Assembly: GCA_001296005.1 (NCBI GenBank)
Contig: LJHR01000018.1
Coordinates: 1-38,065, forward strand
Direction: 5' to 3'
DNA: 38,065 bases
Source of the DNA: an alpha proteobacterium AAP38
GTDB lineage: Bacteria > Pseudomonadota > Alphaproteobacteria > Azospirillales > Azospirillaceae
This document shows positions 1 through 7,244 of the stretch, piece by piece (the stretch's first letter is position 1; each line of letters opens with the position of its first letter). The translations under genes and the position numbers were made by a program. Under the pieces are notes generated by a model that searched no databases, had not been told where the DNA came from, and worked only from the letters and a program-made list of their open reading frames with translations.

Positions 1-22
1 TGGCGGGCGGAGGGGCCGTAAC

Positions 23-1345
23 TTACGAAACCCGCCGCAGCCGCGCCGCGAAGAACCCGTCCATGCCGCCGATCTCGGCCAGATGGCCCGGCGTGCAGCG
101 GACATAGCCGTCAGCCGTGATCAGGTCGGACAAACCCCCGACCTCGTCCGCTGTCACCGGCACCACCTGCATCTCGGGCCGACGGTAGAGCAGGTTGGTG
201 ATCTGGTTCTCGCCCTCTTCCGCCTGAAGCGAGCAGGTGCAATAGACCAGGGTGCCACCGGGCTTCAGCATGTCGACAGCACGATAGAGAAGGCGGGACT
301 GGATACGGCCCAGCTTCTCCACATCCTCTTCCGACTTCAGTCGCGCCACGTCGGGGTGACGGCGGATGGTGCCGGTGGCCGAACAGGGGGCGTCCAGAAG
401 GACGGCATCCACCACGGCATCGGGCCGCCATTCGGTGGCGTCCGCCGCCACCGTCGTCACCTGTGCCGCCAAACCCAGGCGGGCCATGTTCTCGGTGAGG
501 CGGACCAGCCGCTTGTCGGACCGGTCCACAGCCACGACACGGGCACCGGCGGCGGCCAGTTGCGCTGTCTTGCCGCCGGGTGCCGCGCACAGATCGATGG
601 CATCACGACCCGTCAGGTCACCGAACAGCCGGGCCGGAATGGCGGCAGCCGCGTCCTGCACCCACCAGCCGCCCTCATCAAAGCCGGACAGTTCCGTGAC
701 CTGCCCACCGGCGGCACGGCGCAGGCTGCCCGTGGGCAACACGGTCGCCTCCAGCCGTTCGGCCCAGGCGGCGGCATCGCCCTTCACGGTGATATCCAGC
801 GGCGCCTCGCCCAGATGCGTCTCGACGATGGAACGGGTCAGGGCGGTGCCATAGGTCTTGCGCCAGGAAAGCCAAAGCCAGTCGGGCGTGTTCAGACGCC
901 CTGCATCCTGTTCGGCCAGGATGCTGACCCGTTCACGGTCCAGCCGGCGCAGCACGGCATTGATCAGACCCTTATAGGGATGCTGCTTGCGCGCTACCGC
1001 CAGTTCCACCGCCGTATCGACGGCGGCATGGGCCGGCGTGCCCAGGAACAGCAGTTGGGCCGCACCCAGACGCAGGATATCCTGCACCACGGCCTTCAAT
1101 TGCTGGCCCTGCTTGTTCAGGCTGCCCTGGATGGCGGCGTCGATCTGGCCCAGACGGCGCAGGGTGGTGGCCACCAGCATCCGCACAAAGGCGCGGTCGC
1201 GCGGCTCCAACGCGCGCAAAGCGCGACTGGCGTCCCAGGCGTCGTCAAACGGCACGCGCTTGGCCAGCACGTTGAACAAAAGGTCAAGGGCCGCCCCGCG
1301 CGTCGCAAGCGCGCTATCGGCCGGGCTGGTGGTCGCATCATTCAT
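23..1345 (-). CDS. rsmB: RsmB, 16S rRNA m5C967 methyltransferase
   Basis: A 440-residue SAM-dependent RNA cytosine-5 methyltransferase of the RsmB/Sun/NOL1 family, expected to methylate 16S rRNA C967 in the cytoplasm. Residues 15-140 look like the N-terminal NusB-like RNA-binding domain. The Rossmann methyltransferase domain begins with SAM motif AIDLCAAPGGKT at 249-260. The two family cysteines are present: C321 in DAPCSATG and catalytic C371 in YCTCSLQAEEGE. The ATG at 1343-1345 gives the usual family length and the stop is at 23-25, so the gene is complete. In many alphaproteobacteria rsmB lies close to htpX and a DUF1674 gene; here those two are about 10 kb away, which fits local shuffling. 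The long plus-strand frame opposite is a GC-rich shadow. Confidence 0.96.
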   Translation of the reverse strand: MNDATTSPADSALATRGAALDLLFNVLAKRVPFDDAWDASRALRALEPRDRAFVRMLVATTLRRLGQIDAAIQGSLNKQGQQLKAVVQDILRLGAAQLLFLGTPAHAAVDTAVELAVARKQHPYKGLINAVLRRLDRERVSILAEQDAGRLNTPDWLWLSWRKTYGTALTRSIVETHLGEAPLDITVKGDAAAWAERLEATVLPTGSLRRAAGGQVTELSGFDEGGWWVQDAAAAIPARLFGDLTGRDAIDLCAAPGGKTAQLAAAGARVVAVDRSDKRLVRLTENMARLGLAAQVTTVAADATEWRPDAVVDAVLLDAPCSATGTIRRHPDVARLKSEEDVEKLGRIQSRLLYRAVDMLKPGGTLVYCTCSLQAEEGENQITNLLYRRPEMQVVPVTADEVGGLSDLITADGYVRCTPGHLAEIGGMDGFFAARLRRVS

Positions 1346-1481
1346 GGCGTGGGGATGTACCCCGCCCCGCCGCGCTTGTCGAACGCCGATGACGCAAAGG
1401 TGCCCGCCGCCCCATACTGGACTTAATCACCACAAGGCACCACATGTACGGGCCGAGCGTTAAGCTGAAAGGAATGAGATC

Positions 1482-1991
1482 ATGGCCATCGAACGCGCCA
1501 TCCTGGCCGGCGGCTGCTTCTGGGGCATGCAGGATCTGATCCGCAAGGTGCCGGGCGTCGTCGCCACCCGTGTCGGCTATACCGGCGGCGCCCTGACAAA
1601 CCCCACCTATAAGGATGTGAAGACAGGCCGCACCGGTCATGCAGAGGCCATCGAGATCAGTTTCGACAATGAGAAGCTGACGTATCGCCGCCTGCTGGAA
1701 TTCTTCTTCCAGATCCATGACCCGACGACCAGCAACCGTCAGGGCAATGATATCGGTAGCCAGTACCGTTCCGCCATCTTCGTGGAAAACGCCGCCCAGG
1801 CCGAAACCGCCCGCCATGTGAAGGCGGAGGTGGATGCAAGCGGCCATTGGCCCGGCAAGGTGGTGACGGAAATCACCGATGCCGGCCCCTTCTGGGAGGC
1901 CGAAGATTTCCACCAGGATTATCTGGAACGAACGCCCAACGGCTATACCTGCCACTGGGTGCGCCCGGACTGGGTACTGACGGGGCGGTAA
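1482..1991 (+). CDS. msrA: MsrA, peptide methionine-S-sulfoxide reductase
   Basis: A 169-residue methionine sulfoxide reductase A, which repairs S-sulfoxides of free and protein-bound methionine using thioredoxin. The signature GGCFWGMQ is at residues 10-17, with nucleophilic C12, followed by the conserved VGYTGG segment and the [10 protein letters not shown] substrate-pocket segment. A second cysteine near the C-terminus (about residue 157, GYTCHW) is a candidate resolving cysteine. An AAGGA-type ribosome binding site lies just upstream of the ATG. The gene is divergent from rsmB across 136 bases. It has normal length for a single-domain MsrA, without an MsrB fusion. Confidence 0.96.
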   Translation: MAIERAILAGGCFWGMQDLIRKVPGVVATRVGYTGGALTNPTYKDVKTGRTGHAEAIEISFDNEKLTYRRLLEFFFQIHDPTTSNRQGNDIGSQYRSAIFVENAAQAETARHVKAEVDASGHWPGKVVTEITDAGPFWEAEDFHQDYLERTPNGYTCHWVRPDWVLTGR

Positions 1992-2066
1992 TGGCGCTGC
2001 CCCTGGACGGGGCGCGCCGCTGCGGCTAAAGCATGGGGTGGACATCGTAACCGACAGGGTCACCCC

Positions 2067-2345
2067 ATGCTGTTCGCCATTTCCTGCCTTGATCATCCGA
2101 ATTCCCTGGACCTGCGGCTGGCCAACCGCCCGACGCATCTGGACTATCTGAATTCCTATCTGGCGCAGATCGTCGTCGCCGGCCCACTGCTGGATGATGC
2201 CGGGGAAAAGCCGGTGGGCAGCCTGCTGGTCATGGATTTCGCCGACAAGGCCAGTGCCGAGGCCTTTGCCGCCGGCGACCCCTATGCCAAGGCCGGGCTG
2301 TTCCAGTCGGTCAGCATCCGCCCCTATCGCAAGGTTCTGCCGTAA
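2067..2345 (+). CDS. YciI-like protein
   Basis: A 92-residue protein of the YciI/YCII family, small ferredoxin-fold dimers whose exact substrates are mostly unknown. The pattern fits: an N-terminal strand MLFAISCLDHP, a helix with RPTHLDYL, then the AGPLLDD turn near residues 38-44 with the conserved acidic residue, then the GSLLVMDFADKASAEAFAAGDPY segment typical of the family. The gene stands with msrA, an EVE-domain gene and a Rieske gene on the same strand. The YciI-EVE pairing is common in alphaproteobacteria and suggests a shared housekeeping role, but the biochemical function cannot be read from the sequence. Confidence 0.85.
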   Translation: MLFAISCLDHPNSLDLRLANRPTHLDYLNSYLAQIVVAGPLLDDAGEKPVGSLLVMDFADKASAEAFAAGDPYAKAGLFQSVSIRPYRKVLP

Positions 2346-2459
2346 GGCCGTGGCACCCGGAGGGTGCAGGCTGGCGACCGCCGGCCCGCGCCGCGTGGCG
2401 CGTAAGCCAAGTTGCCGGATGGCAGCGCCCGGCGCATGAGGGAGCAAAGGAAAAATATC

Positions 2460-2873
2460 ATGGCCTATTGGCTGGTGAAGTCCGAACCGTTCAAATACGC
2501 CTGGGACAAGTTCGTGGCCGATGGCCGCACCCACTGGGATGGCGTGCGCAACCATCAGGCAGCCCTGAACCTGAAGACCATGAAGGTGGGCGACCGGGCC
2601 TTCTTCTATCACTCGAACGAGGGGTTGGAGATTGTCGGCATCGCGGAGATCGTGCGCGAGGCCTATCCCGACCCGTCCGATCCCGCCGGTCGGTTCGTGA
2701 TGGTCGATCTGAAGCCCGTGATGCCCGTGAAAAACCCCGTCACCCTGAAGCAGATGAAGGGTGATCCGGCCCTGGCCGAGATGCAGTTGATCAAGCAGTC
2801 GCGCCTGTCCGTCTGCCCCGTCACCGATGATCAATGGACCCATATCTGCGCCCTGGCCGAGGTGCCGGCATGA
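2460..2873 (+). CDS. EVE domain protein (THYN1-like)
   Basis: A 137-residue single EVE-domain protein. The family is PUA-like and is thought to read modified nucleobases. Recognisable segments are MAYWLVKSEP at the start, the THWDGVRNHQAALNLK loop that lines the base pocket, GDRAFFYHSN, and IVGIAEIVREAYPDP. An upstream in-frame ATG at 2412 would add 16 residues without family character. The start at 2460 is preferred because an AAGGA-like site lies just before it and the protein then begins with the family's usual MAYWL(V/L)KSEP. The stop overlaps the start of the next gene in an ATGA arrangement, which implies translational coupling with the Rieske gene. Confidence 0.92.
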   Translation: MAYWLVKSEPFKYAWDKFVADGRTHWDGVRNHQAALNLKTMKVGDRAFFYHSNEGLEIVGIAEIVREAYPDPSDPAGRFVMVDLKPVMPVKNPVTLKQMKGDPALAEMQLIKQSRLSVCPVTDDQWTHICALAEVPA

Positions 2874-3208
2874 GCGGCGGCCACGTTCTGTGCCGGGTGG
2901 AGGAGATCCCCGACGGCACGGCACGCGGCTTCGACTGGCCGAAGGGTGAGGTGAAGGTGAAGATCCTGGTGGCCCGCAAGGGCGACAGGGTCTTCGGCTA
3001 CCGCAATGCCTGCCCGCATGTCGGCGTGCCCCTGGAAATGGACCAGGACGATTTCATGAGCATTGATGGCCGCTGGCTTCAGTGCAGCACGCACGGTGCC
3101 CAGTTCCGGGTGGAAGACGGCATGTGCGTCATCGGCCCCTGCGCCGGTCGCCCGTTACGGTCAGTGCCGCTGACCGTAACGGATGGTGTGGTGGCGGTGG
3201 GGGAGTAG
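2870..3208 (+). CDS. Rieske [2Fe-2S] ferredoxin-like protein
   Basis: A 112-residue protein made up of a single Rieske domain. Cluster ligands are C48 and H50 (ACPHVGVPLE) and C72 and H75 (QCSTHGAQF), in the expected two-box spacing. There is no signal peptide or membrane segment, so it is a cytoplasmic electron carrier or a small nitrite-reductase/dioxygenase-type ferredoxin. The ATG overlaps the stop of the EVE gene by four bases. Its redox partner is not evident nearby; a Rieske oxygenase lies far downstream at about 23.8 kb with no visible link. Confidence 0.9.
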   Translation: MSGGHVLCRVEEIPDGTARGFDWPKGEVKVKILVARKGDRVFGYRNACPHVGVPLEMDQDDFMSIDGRWLQCSTHGAQFRVEDGMCVIGPCAGRPLRSVPLTVTDGVVAVGE

Positions 3209-3214
3209 CTCCCG

Positions 3215-3436
3215 TCACCCCGCCTTTCGCATCACATCGCTGAAATCATCCGTCGCCGTGGCAATACGCCGCGACAGGCAGCGCGCGTCCGCCGCCGCAT
3301 CGGCAAAGCCCGACGCGCCCACCGGCAGGGACGACAGCAGCAGGTTCAGGGTCATCAGACTGGTGCGCAGACCCAGCCGCGCCGGGTCATCGCCGGGGCC
3401 CTGACTGCCGCCCTCTTCGGGAATCACCCCACTCAT
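3215..3436 (-). CDS. Small hypothetical protein
   Basis: A 73-residue reading frame that I do not recognise. It is convergent with the Rieske gene, six bases from it. Codon use is strongly coding-like for this genome (CTG, GGC and GCG preferred, third positions mostly G/C), unlike a random shadow. A purine-rich GGACAGGGG precedes the ATG and an extended -10 sequence lies about 37 bases upstream. The protein has a polar N-terminus, a central leucine-rich helix near residues 23-38 (LRTSLMTLNLLLSSLP) and an alanine/aspartate-rich C-terminal helix. It has no clear membrane span or catalytic motif. Function unknown. Confidence 0.55.
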   Translation of the reverse strand: MSGVIPEEGGSQGPGDDPARLGLRTSLMTLNLLLSSLPVGASGFADAAADARCLSRRIATATDDFSDVMRKAG

Positions 3437-3472
3437 CCCCTGTCCGCCCTGTTTCCATGCAGTGTTATGTAA

Positions 3473-3481
3473 ATCATACCA
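3473..3481 (-). promoter_or_regulatory. Extended -10 candidate for the small hypothetical gene
   Basis: On the minus strand the sequence reads TGGTATGAT, an extended -10 (TGn plus TATGAT). No good -35 is seen. It lies 37 bases from the ATG of the 73-residue gene. Confidence 0.35.
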
Positions 3482-3717
3482 TGCTGTGCAATGGCCCGCA
3501 CGCAGTATGGCGGCCCCAACATTTCCCCGGAAAAACCGTTGAATGCGTCGAAATGCGCACGCGACGAATGTACATGTTCCAAACTTGAACGCCGGTGCTT
3601 ACATAAATTGCGTGAACGGACAGAACCCACAGGCGCGGTACACGCAAAAAGCCGGGGTTCGGTTCAAGAGATAAGCGGGACCGGTAATCGCCCGCCAACC
3701 TTGGGAGAAACAACGCC
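3482..3717. other. Upstream region of acs
   Basis: Intergenic DNA before acs. It contains a small dyad GTTC-N7-GAAC (3576-3590) next to a TGTACA palindrome, and a GGGAGAAA ribosome binding site just before the acs ATG. I found no convincing sigma-70 promoter for acs. The dyad is a possible regulator site, but no family can be assigned. Confidence 0.4.
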
Positions 3718-5658
3718 ATGAGCAGCCCAACCTTCTTTCCTGTCACGGAAGATGTGGCCGCAAGCGCCTGGGTCGACGAAGCCAAGTACAAGGCGATGTA
3801 CGAACAGTCGGTCAAGGACCCGGAAGGTTTCTGGGGCGCGCATGGCAAGCGCATCGACTGGTTCACCCCATACACACGCGTGAAGAACACCAGCTTTGAG
3901 GGCGATGTCTCCATCCGCTGGTTCGAGGATGGCACCACCAACGTCTCCTACAATTGCGTCGATCGGCATCTGGCCACGCGCGGCGATCAAACGGCCATCA
4001 TCTGGGAAGGCGACAACCCGGCGGAATCGGCCCACATCACCTATCGCGAGCTGCATGAGAAGGTCTGCCGTCTGGCCAATGTGCTGAAGGCGCAGGGTGT
4101 GAAGAAGGGTGACCGCGTCACCATCTACCTGCCCATGATCCCGGAAGCAGCCTATGCGATGCTGGCCTGTGCCCGCGTCGGCGCCATCCATTCCATCGTG
4201 TTCGGCGGCTTCTCGCCCGACAGCCTTTATGACCGCATCGTCGATTGCGACAGCAAGCTGGTCATCACCGCCGATGAAGGCCTGCGCGGTGGCCGCAAGG
4301 TGCCGCTGAAGGCCAATGTCGACAAGGCGCTGGAGAAGGCGCCGGGCGTCACCTCGGTCATCGTGGTCAAGCGCACGGGCGGCGACATCGCCTGGAAGGA
4401 CGGTCGCGACCATTGGTATCATGAGGAAACGGCCAAGGTTTCCGCAGATAATGCGCCAGAGGTGATGGGGGCCGAAGACCCGCTGTTCATCCTCTATACC
4501 TCCGGCTCGACTGGCAAGCCCAAGGGCGTGCTGCACACGACCGGCGGCTACCTCGTCTATGCCGCCATGACCCATCAATATGTCTTCGACTATCATGACG
4601 GCGACATCTACTGGTGTACCGCCGATGTGGGCTGGGTCACGGGCCACAGCTACATCGTCTATGGCCCGCTGGCCAACGGCGCCACGACCCTGATGTTCGA
4701 GGGCATCCCCAACTACCCGTCGGTCAGCCGCTTCTGGGAAGTGATCGACAAGCACAAGGTCAATATCTTCTACACGGCCCCCACCGCCATCCGGGCATTG
4801 ATGCGCGAAGGTGAAGGCCCGGTGAAGAAGACCAGCCGTGCGTCGCTGCGACTGCTGGGTTCAGTGGGCGAACCGATCAATCCGGAGGCTTGGCTGTGGT
4901 ATCACGGCGTGGTGGGCGATGGCCGCTGCCCCATCGTCGATACCTGGTGGCAGACGGAAACCGGCGGCATCCTGATCACCCCGCTGCCGGGCGCCATCGG
5001 TCAGAAGCCGGGATCGGCCACCCTGCCCTTCTTCGGTGTCCAGCCGCAGGTCGTGGATAATGAAGGCACGATCCTGGAAGGGGCCACTGAGGGCAATCTC
5101 TGCATCGTGGATAGCTGGCCCGGCCAGATGCGGACCGTCTTCGGCGATCATGAACGCTTCATCCAGACCTATTTCAGCACCTTCAAGGGTAAGTATTTCA
5201 CGGGCGACGGCTGCCGCCGTGATGAGGATGGTTATTACTGGATCACGGGCCGCGTCGATGACGTGATCAACGTCTCCGGCCACCGCCTGGGCACCGCCGA
5301 GATCGAAAGCGCCCTGGTCGCACATCCCAAGGTGGCAGAGGCCGCCGTGGTCGGCTACCCGCACGACCTGAAGGGCCAGGGCATCTATGCCTATGTGACG
5401 CTCAACGCCGGGGAGGACCCGACGGAGGAGTTGCGTAAGGAGCTGGTGACCTGGGTGCGCAAGGAGATTGGCCCCATCGCCACACCGGACCTGATCCAGT
5501 GGGCACCGGGCCTGCCCAAGACCCGGTCGGGCAAGATCATGCGCCGCATCCTGCGCAAGATCGCCGCCAACGAACATGAGGCCCTGGGCGACACCAGCAC
5601 GCTGGCCGACCCCAATGTCGTTCACGATCTGGTCAACAGCCGCATGAACCGCGGCTGA
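3718..5658 (+). CDS. acs: Acetyl-CoA synthetase (AMP-forming)
   Basis: A 646-residue acetate-CoA ligase of the ANL adenylating superfamily, which converts acetate, ATP and CoA to acetyl-CoA in two steps. The N-terminal ACS domain is followed by the phosphate-binding motif [12 protein letters not shown] at residues 260-271, the [10 protein letters not shown] core motif, and the C-terminal domain. The last holds the catalytic, acetylation-regulated lysine K606 in TRSGKIMRR. Length and motif order match the canonical bacterial enzyme. The ATG at 3718 has a GGGAGAAA site. The gene is monocistronic and is followed by a strong hairpin. Acetate scavenging is the expected role; Pat/CobB-type lysine acetylation control is likely from family knowledge. 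Confidence 0.97.
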   Translation: MSSPTFFPVTEDVAASAWVDEAKYKAMYEQSVKDPEGFWGAHGKRIDWFTPYTRVKNTSFEGDVSIRWFEDGTTNVSYNCVDRHLATRGDQTAIIWEGDNPAESAHITYRELHEKVCRLANVLKAQGVKKGDRVTIYLPMIPEAAYAMLACARVGAIHSIVFGGFSPDSLYDRIVDCDSKLVITADEGLRGGRKVPLKANVDKALEKAPGVTSVIVVKRTGGDIAWKDGRDHWYHEETAKVSADNAPEVMGAEDPLFILYTSGSTGKPKGVLHTTGGYLVYAAMTHQYVFDYHDGDIYWCTADVGWVTGHSYIVYGPLANGATTLMFEGIPNYPSVSRFWEVIDKHKVNIFYTAPTAIRALMREGEGPVKKTSRASLRLLGSVGEPINPEAWLWYHGVVGDGRCPIVDTWWQTETGGILITPLPGAIGQKPGSATLPFFGVQPQVVDNEGTILEGATEGNLCIVDSWPGQMRTVFGDHERFIQTYFSTFKGKYFTGDGCRRDEDGYYWITGRVDDVINVSGHRLGTAEIESALVAHPKVAEAAVVGYPHDLKGQGIYAYVTLNAGEDPTEELRKELVTWVRKEIGPIATPDLIQWAPGLPKTRSGKIMRRILRKIAANEHEALGDTSTLADPNVVHDLVNSRMNRG

Positions 5659-5685
5659 GGGTTGATGGCGGTTTGAGAAAGGCAG

Positions 5686-5707
5686 GCGGCGGGGGCAACC
5701 CCGCCGC
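5686..5707 (+). terminator. Hairpin downstream of acs
   Basis: A perfect 9-bp stem (GCGGCGGGG / CCCCGCCGC) closed by a GCAA tetraloop. No T-run follows, so it may act as a stabilising or factor-assisted 3' end rather than a classic intrinsic terminator. It ends six bases before the -35 of the small RNA promoter. Confidence 0.6.
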
Positions 5708-5712
5708 AATTG

Positions 5713-5741
5713 CTGACTTTGGTCACCGTCTTTGTTACACT
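5713..5741 (+). promoter_or_regulatory. Promoter of putative small RNA copy A
   Basis: A sigma-70-like promoter: -35 CTGACT (5713-5718), a 17-base spacer, -10 TACACT (5736-5741). The second copy of the element at 23693-23665 has the same TGCTGACTT block and 17-base spacer with TACAAT. The spacer sequences themselves differ, as expected for a functional promoter under selection. Confidence 0.6.
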
Positions 5742-5747
5742 CTGCTC

Positions 5748-5837
5748 CCCAACAGCATTCCTGCGCTCAGCCCCCGTCGATGCATCTGGCATCGATGTCG
5801 GCGGGCCGTGAACGGTGAAACGCCCCTTTATTTTTTG
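5748..5837 (+). ncRNA. Putative small RNA, copy A
   Basis: A predicted transcript of about 90 nt starting some seven bases after the -10. It has a 5' motif AACAGCATTCC (5751-5761) and a hairpin TCGATGC-ATCTG-GCATCGA (5777-5795). A second hairpin follows, GGG-CCG-TGAA-CGG-...-CCC (5803-5825), and leads into a U-rich tract. Copy B on the other strand at 23658-23567 has the same order and spacing of parts. Its first hairpin has an entirely different sequence but is still perfectly paired, which is the mark of structure under selection. Reading frames do not stay aligned across the conserved blocks, so a coding explanation is unlikely. I do not recognise the family. The transcript ends are inferred. 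Confidence 0.55.
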
Positions 5838-5891
5838 TTTCATCTGGTTGCATCTGGCTGGAGTTGCCTGACAGGCAGCTCCGAATTCAGC
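5816..5891 (+). repeat. Conserved dispersed element, copy A
   Basis: Two blocks are shared with 23503-23588 in the opposite orientation. Block 1 (5816-5852) matches at 32 of 37 positions and ends in a 17-base exact match TGTTTCATCTGGTTGCA. Block 2 (5879-5891) is an exact 13-base match, CTCCGAATTCAGC. They are separated by 26 bases here and 36 in copy B. The spacer here holds a strong hairpin (GGAGTTGCCTG / CAGGCAGCTCC). Block 1 includes the U-rich tract of the putative small RNA, and the rest lies beyond the predicted 3' end. Confidence 0.75.
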
Positions 5892-5963
5892 AGGTCGAAG
5901 ACAACAAAAGTCACCCCTGCCTCTGACAGGGTAGGCCTCGAATAGAACGACCTTTGACTTACC

Positions 5964-7238
5964 TCAGCCCAGATTGATCCCCCGCGCCGCATCCAGCGTG
6001 GCGCCGGCCATGTCGGCACCGTCCAGGACGGTGGCAGACAGGTCGGCACCGGTGAAGTCGACCAGGGTCAGGTCGGCCCCGCGCAGGATGGCAGCGGCCA
6101 GTCGGGCACGGACCAGGGAGGTGCGCAGTTCGTGTCCGCGCGCCGTCTTCAGCTTGGAAAGGTTGGCCTTTTCCATATTGGCGTCGATCAGGTTCGCGCG
6201 GTCCATGCAGGCGCCGCGCAGATCGGCGAAGCTGAGATTGGTGGAGCGCAGGTCAGCCCCTGACAGCTGTGCCGCCTGCATCTGGGCACCGCGCATGTCG
6301 GCGCCGCGCAGATTGGCCCCCGTGGCCTTCATTAGGGTCAGGACGCGGCCTGCCATGTCGGTGCCTGACAGGTCCAGGCCGCTGATATCCAACTGATGGC
6401 CGGCTTGCCCGCCAGTCGCCACCCATTGCGCATGGGCGCGCAGCATGGCGTCCAGCCGTTCGGGCGGCGGCGGGCTGTTGGGCACCTCCTCCGGCGGGGG
6501 GGGCGCCGGTGGCATGTCGGGCGAAGGCCCGACGCCGCGCTGGGCCGCTTCCTCATCGGTGCGGATGGCGGCCTGCAGGGCCTGGGCCGAAACCTTGGCA
6601 CCCGACAGGTCGGCCCCGCGCAGGTCGGCATCGGCCAGGTCGGCCCCATCCAGATTGGCCGACTTGAACTGGGCATTGCGCATGTCGACGCGGGCCAGTT
6701 GCGCGCCGGCCATGGTGGCGCCGGAGAAATCCGCCTCCCGCGCGCAAGAACCGGTCAGGCGGGCACGCGTCAGGTCGGCATTGATCATGACGGCGGATGA
6801 GATGTCGGCGGGCCCGATCTCAAGCCCCAGCACCTTGAAATCGGTGCGCGTGCTGACGGCCATGTTGCCGTCGCGCAGATCGCATTCCACCATCTTGGCG
6901 CCGCGCAGGATGGCCCCGCGCAGGCTGGCGGCACGCAGGTCGGTCCGCATCAGCTGCGCGCCCGACAGATCGGCATTGGACAGGTCACAACCGAACAAGT
7001 CGGCATAGTCCAGCTTGGCCCCGACAAAGCTGGTGCCGCGTAGGATGGCGCCCGACAGGTTGGCATTGGTCAGGTTGCGGGCATTGAAGGACATGCCCGA
7101 CAGGTCGAAGAAAGGCAGGCTCAGCTTCGCCCCGCCCTGCATGCCCGACAGGTAGGCCAGATGCCGTTCGCACGCGCGGTCCAGCTGCGCCTGGGACAGG
7201 CGCACGCGGGGAGCGACATTGTTGCCGTCTGCGGACAT
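5964..7238 (-). CDS. Pentapeptide-repeat protein, two arrays
   Basis: A 424-residue protein built of A(D/N)LXX-type pentapeptide repeats, which fold as a right-handed quadrilateral beta helix. The first array covers roughly residues 45-215 (for example NLTNANLSGAILRGTSFVGA, DLADADLRGADLSGAKV). A proline-rich, charged linker follows around 230-260 (MPPAPPPPEEVPNSPPPPE), and a second array runs from about 280 to the end. There is no signal peptide or transmembrane segment. The gene starts six bases after the cheZ stop, so the two are almost certainly cotranscribed, suggesting a role linked to chemotaxis or polar organisation. Some pentapeptide proteins mimic DNA, but no direct evidence favours that here. 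Confidence 0.88.
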   Translation of the reverse strand: MSADGNNVAPRVRLSQAQLDRACERHLAYLSGMQGGAKLSLPFFDLSGMSFNARNLTNANLSGAILRGTSFVGAKLDYADLFGCDLSNADLSGAQLMRTDLRAASLRGAILRGAKMVECDLRDGNMAVSTRTDFKVLGLEIGPADISSAVMINADLTRARLTGSCAREADFSGATMAGAQLARVDMRNAQFKSANLDGADLADADLRGADLSGAKVSAQALQAAIRTDEEAAQRGVGPSPDMPPAPPPPEEVPNSPPPPERLDAMLRAHAQWVATGGQAGHQLDISGLDLSGTDMAGRVLTLMKATGANLRGADMRGAQMQAAQLSGADLRSTNLSFADLRGACMDRANLIDANMEKANLSKLKTARGHELRTSLVRARLAAAILRGADLTLVDFTGADLSATVLDGADMAGATLDAARGINLG

Positions 7239-7244
7239 GGCGGC

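Larger units (their letters stand above)
5659..5963. other. Convergent intergenic region acs / pentapeptide gene
   Basis: About 305 bases between two genes that converge. It holds the acs 3' hairpin, the small RNA promoter, the putative small RNA and the conserved downstream blocks listed separately. Beyond 5892 there is a weak hairpin (CCCTG/CAGGG near 5915-5930) and nothing else that I can support. Confidence 0.6.

Noticed and set aside
83-1426. Long plus-strand open frame (447 codons) opposite rsmB
   Set aside because: It is a GC-rich antisense shadow: the minus-strand frame has all RsmB motifs and the plus-strand translation is low-complexity with no family features.
1338-2924. Long minus-strand open frame (528 codons) opposite msrA, the YciI-like gene and the EVE gene
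   Set aside because: Three recognised genes with ribosome binding sites and family motifs lie on the other strand; the antisense frame crosses all of them.
3576-3590. SOS (LexA) box upstream of acs
   Set aside because: The sequence is an inverted GTTC-N7-GAAC, whereas the alphaproteobacterial LexA site is a direct repeat GTTC-N7-GTTC, and acs is not an SOS gene.
5748-5945. Peptide-coding explanation of the conserved element shared by 5816-5891 and 23588-23503
   Set aside because: The two conserved blocks are out of frame relative to each other between copies, substitutions are mostly not synonymous in any frame, and copy A has a stop just before the best-matching stretch.
5964-7238. Tandem DNA repeat array in the pentapeptide gene
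   Set aside because: The periodicity is at protein level (A(D/N)LXX); the DNA units diverge and there is no array of near-identical DNA repeats.
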